From Nocardioides sp. (GTDB lineage Bacteria > Actinomycetota > Actinomycetes > Propionibacteriales > Nocardioidaceae), in NCBI RefSeq assembly GCF_030150155.1, contig NZ_JASLGR010000058.1:4705-68704 (forward strand): DNA of 64,000 bases, in the 5' to 3' direction. Positions within the stretch are counted from its first letter, which is position 1; every line of letters begins with the position of its first letter. The notes beneath the pieces are model-generated. The model made no database searches. It saw nothing but the letters and a program-made list of their open reading frames with translations, and was not told the DNA's origin. The position numbers were made by a program, and so were the translations under genes. This document shows, piece after piece, positions 62,321-64,000 of this stretch.

Positions 62321-62988
62321 AAATCGACGAGGCAGGAACGAGGCGCCGTGTGGCGCGCTCTCTGCTCGTCGACGGCCCGTCCACGGCGGCAGTGCTCGCT
62401 GAGCGCCTGGACCTGACGCCGGCGGCAGTGCGACGCCACCTCGACCACCTGGTGGCCGAGGGTGCGGCTGAGCCGCGCGAGCCCCGCGCGACCGATCGGG
62501 GACGGGGGCGGCCGGCCAAGGCCTTCGCCCTCACCGACACCGGCCGTGAGGGATTCGAGCAGACGTACGACGATCTCGCAGCCCAGGCGCTGCGCTGGAT
62601 CGCCCAGACCGCGGGTGACGCCGGCATCAAGGCGTTCGCCCAGAAGCGGGCGAGCTTCATCGCCGACCGCTTCGAGTCGGTCAGCCTGGGCAACCCCGGC
62701 CTGTCCCGTGCCGAGGTGCTCGCGCAGATCTTCTCCGATGAGGGCTATGCCGCGTCGGTGCGGGAATTGCCGGTGGTGGGGGAGCAGTTGTGTCAACAGC
62801 ACTGCCCCGTGTCCCACGTCGCGCACGAGTTCCCGCAGCTGTGCGAGGCCGAGACTGAGGCGATCAGCCAGGTCCTCGGCACCCACGTCCAGCGTCTCGC
62901 CACGATCGCCCACGGCGATGGGGTCTGCACCACGTGCATCCCGAACCCGCAACAGTCTTCCGACAAGAAAGTGCAGGTCACGTCATGA
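62317..62988 (+). CDS. sufR: Iron-sulfur-dependent transcriptional repressor SufR
   Basis: A 223-residue regulator with an N-terminal winged helix-turn-helix (STAAVLAERLDLTPAAVRRHLDHLVAEGAAEPREPRATDRGRGRPAKAF) and a C-terminal sensory domain with cysteines in GEQLCQQHCPVSHVAHEFPQLCEAE and VCTTCIPN that can hold a [4Fe-4S] cluster. In cyanobacteria and mycobacteria SufR represses the suf operon when the cluster is bound. It overlaps sufB by four bases, and an ACACT-N5-TGTGA palindrome sits on its promoter. GTG start is leaderless. Confidence 0.93.
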   Translation: MKIDEAGTRRRVARSLLVDGPSTAAVLAERLDLTPAAVRRHLDHLVAEGAAEPREPRATDRGRGRPAKAFALTDTGREGFEQTYDDLAAQALRWIAQTAGDAGIKAFAQKRASFIADRFESVSLGNPGLSRAEVLAQIFSDEGYAASVRELPVVGEQLCQQHCPVSHVAHEFPQLCEAETEAISQVLGTHVQRLATIAHGDGVCTTCIPNPQQSSDKKVQVTS

Positions 62989-64000
62989 CCTCGGTTGATA
63001 ACCGGATTGAAGAGCTCAACCCCGAACTCGAGGGCATCGGGCGCTACGAGTTCGGCTGGGCGGACAAGAACGACGTCGGCGCCAACGCCAAGCGTGGCCT
63101 CAACGAGGACGTCGTCCGCGACATCAGCTCGAAGAAGTCCGAGCCGCAGTGGATGCTCGACCTGCGGATGAAGGGCCTCAAGCTCTTCGACCGCAAGCCG
63201 ATGCCGACGTGGGGCTCGGACCTGTCGGGGATCGACTTCGACAACATCAAGTACTTCGTCCGCTCCACCGAGAAGCAGGCGACCTCATGGGAGGAGCTCC
63301 CCGAGGACATCAAGAACACCTACGACAAGCTCGGCATCCCGGAGGCGGAGAAGCAGCGCCTCGTGGCCGGTGTCGCCGCGCAGTACGAGTCCGAGGTCGT
63401 CTACCACCAGATCCGTGAGGACCTGGAGGAGAAGGGCGTCATCTTCGTCGACACCGACACCGCGCTGCGTGAGCACGAGGAGATCTTCAAGGAGCACTTC
63501 GCCACCGTCATCCCGGTCGGCGACAACAAGTTCTCCGCGCTGAACACCTCGGTGTGGTCCGGCGGCTCCTTCATCTACGTGCCCAAGGGCGTCCACGTCG
63601 ACATCCCGCTCCAGGCCTACTTCCGGATCAACACCGAGAACATGGGCCAGTTCGAGCGGACGCTGATCATCGCCGACGAGGGCTCCTACATCCACTACGT
63701 CGAGGGCTGCACGGCGCCGATCTACTCCTCCGACTCGCTGCACTCCGCGGTCGTGGAGATCATCGTGAAGAAGGGCGCTCGCTGCCGCTATACGACCATC
63801 CAGAACTGGTCGAACAACGTCTACAACCTCGTGACCAAGCGGGCCACCTGTGAGGCCGGCGCGACCATGGAGTGGGTCGACGGCAACATCGGCTCGAAGG
63901 TGACCATGAAGTACCCCGCGGTCTACCTGCTCGGCGAGCACGCCAAGGGCGAGACGCTGTCGATCGCCTTCGCGGGCGAGGGCCAGCACCAGGACGCCGG
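62985..64000 (+). CDS. sufB: Fe-S cluster assembly protein SufB (3' end outside window)
   Basis: Scaffold subunit of the SUF Fe-S assembly system. The first 338 codons are in the window: NPELEGIGRYEFGWADKNDVGANAKRGLNEDVVRDIS, WMLDLRMKGLKLFDRKPMPTWG, SVWSGGSFIYVPKGVHVDIPLQAYFRINTENMGQFERTLIIADEGSYIHYVEGCTAP and TIQNWSNNVYNLVTKRA are characteristic. Homologues are near 470-480 residues, so about 130 are missing. No intein is seen in the visible part. The ATG overlaps the sufR stop (ATGA). Confidence 0.96.
   Translation, partial: MTSVDNRIEELNPELEGIGRYEFGWADKNDVGANAKRGLNEDVVRDISSKKSEPQWMLDLRMKGLKLFDRKPMPTWGSDLSGIDFDNIKYFVRSTEKQATSWEELPEDIKNTYDKLGIPEAEKQRLVAGVAAQYESEVVYHQIREDLEEKGVIFVDTDTALREHEEIFKEHFATVIPVGDNKFSALNTSVWSGGSFIYVPKGVHVDIPLQAYFRINTENMGQFERTLIIADEGSYIHYVEGCTAPIYSSDSLHSAVVEIIVKKGARCRYTTIQNWSNNVYNLVTKRATCEAGATMEWVDGNIGSKVTMKYPAVYLLGEHAKGETLSIAFAGEGQHQDA

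Overview
The window is about 64 kb of very GC-rich, densely coding chromosome with strong G/C bias at third codon positions, frequent GTG starts and 1-4 bp stop/start overlaps. Gene content and order (rimO-pgsA-pncC-clgR-recA-recX; uvrC-rapZ-yvcK-whiA-gap-pgk-tpiA-secG-rbpA; sufB-sufR-ABC-ctaA-ctaB-tkt-tal-pgi-pgl) point to an actinobacterium. RbpA, WhiA, ClgR and the long form of serine hydroxymethyltransferase agree, and a Nocardioides-like member of the Propionibacteriales is the best guess. No rRNA, tRNA, CRISPR array, insertion sequence, phage or replication origin was recognised, and no stretch longer than about 300 bases lacks a gene.

Layout. 1-8.2 kb: a membrane HTH protein cut by the window edge, rimO, pgsA, pncC, clgR, a DUF3046 gene, then recA-recX under a LexA (SOS) box and a coupled run phosphoribosyltransferase-PPK2-HipA-like kinase-DUF3037. 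8.2-11.4 kb (minus): sulfite reductase, APS reductase and siroheme chelatase, a compact sulfate assimilation unit. 11.5-13 kb: glyA. 13-18 kb (minus): a tightly overlapped operon of unknown purpose (DUF2804, kinase-aminotransferase fusion, methyltransferase, membrane protein). 18-34 kb: scattered metabolic and transport genes (AidB-type acyl-CoA dehydrogenase, K+ channel, PLP decarboxylase, cation efflux, Na+/H+ antiporter, MFS, map, a secreted GH6 glucanase, a PfkB kinase, a desaturase), ending in a second clpP pair beside a ClgR/PopR-type regulator. 34-47.5 kb: a metallo-hydrolase with a small gene apparently inserted at its 3' end, uvrA with its own SOS box, uvrC, rapZ-yvcK-whiA, lower glycolysis, secG and rbpA. 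47.5-52.9 kb: an accessory stretch with a sortase, two AT-richer secreted-protein genes (one apparently broken), a membrane kinase and an ECF sigma factor. 53-58.6 kb (minus): tkt-tal-pgi-pgl without zwf/opcA. 58.7-64 kb: ctaB, ctaA, an ABC exporter, sufR and the start of sufB.

The regulatory signals fit the genes. LexA-type palindromes precede recA and uvrA. A perfect GTTCGC-N5-GCGAAC ClgR-type box lies upstream of the second ClgR-family gene next to clpP. A SufR-type ACACT-N5-TGTGA palindrome overlaps the sufR start. At least fourteen transcription units carry a TANNNT hexamer exactly six bases before an ATG or GTG with no Shine-Dalgarno sequence, the signature of leaderless mRNAs. In three intergenic gaps divergent leaderless promoters are packed into fewer than 30 bp.

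Most genes are conserved housekeeping functions. The parts most likely to hold something undescribed are the DUF2804/fusion-enzyme/methyltransferase operon, the PPK2-HipA-DUF3037 unit, the repeat-flanked DUF6966-like insertion beside the metallo-hydrolase, the stand-alone clpP pair with its regulator, and the decaying secreted-protein island beside the sortase.
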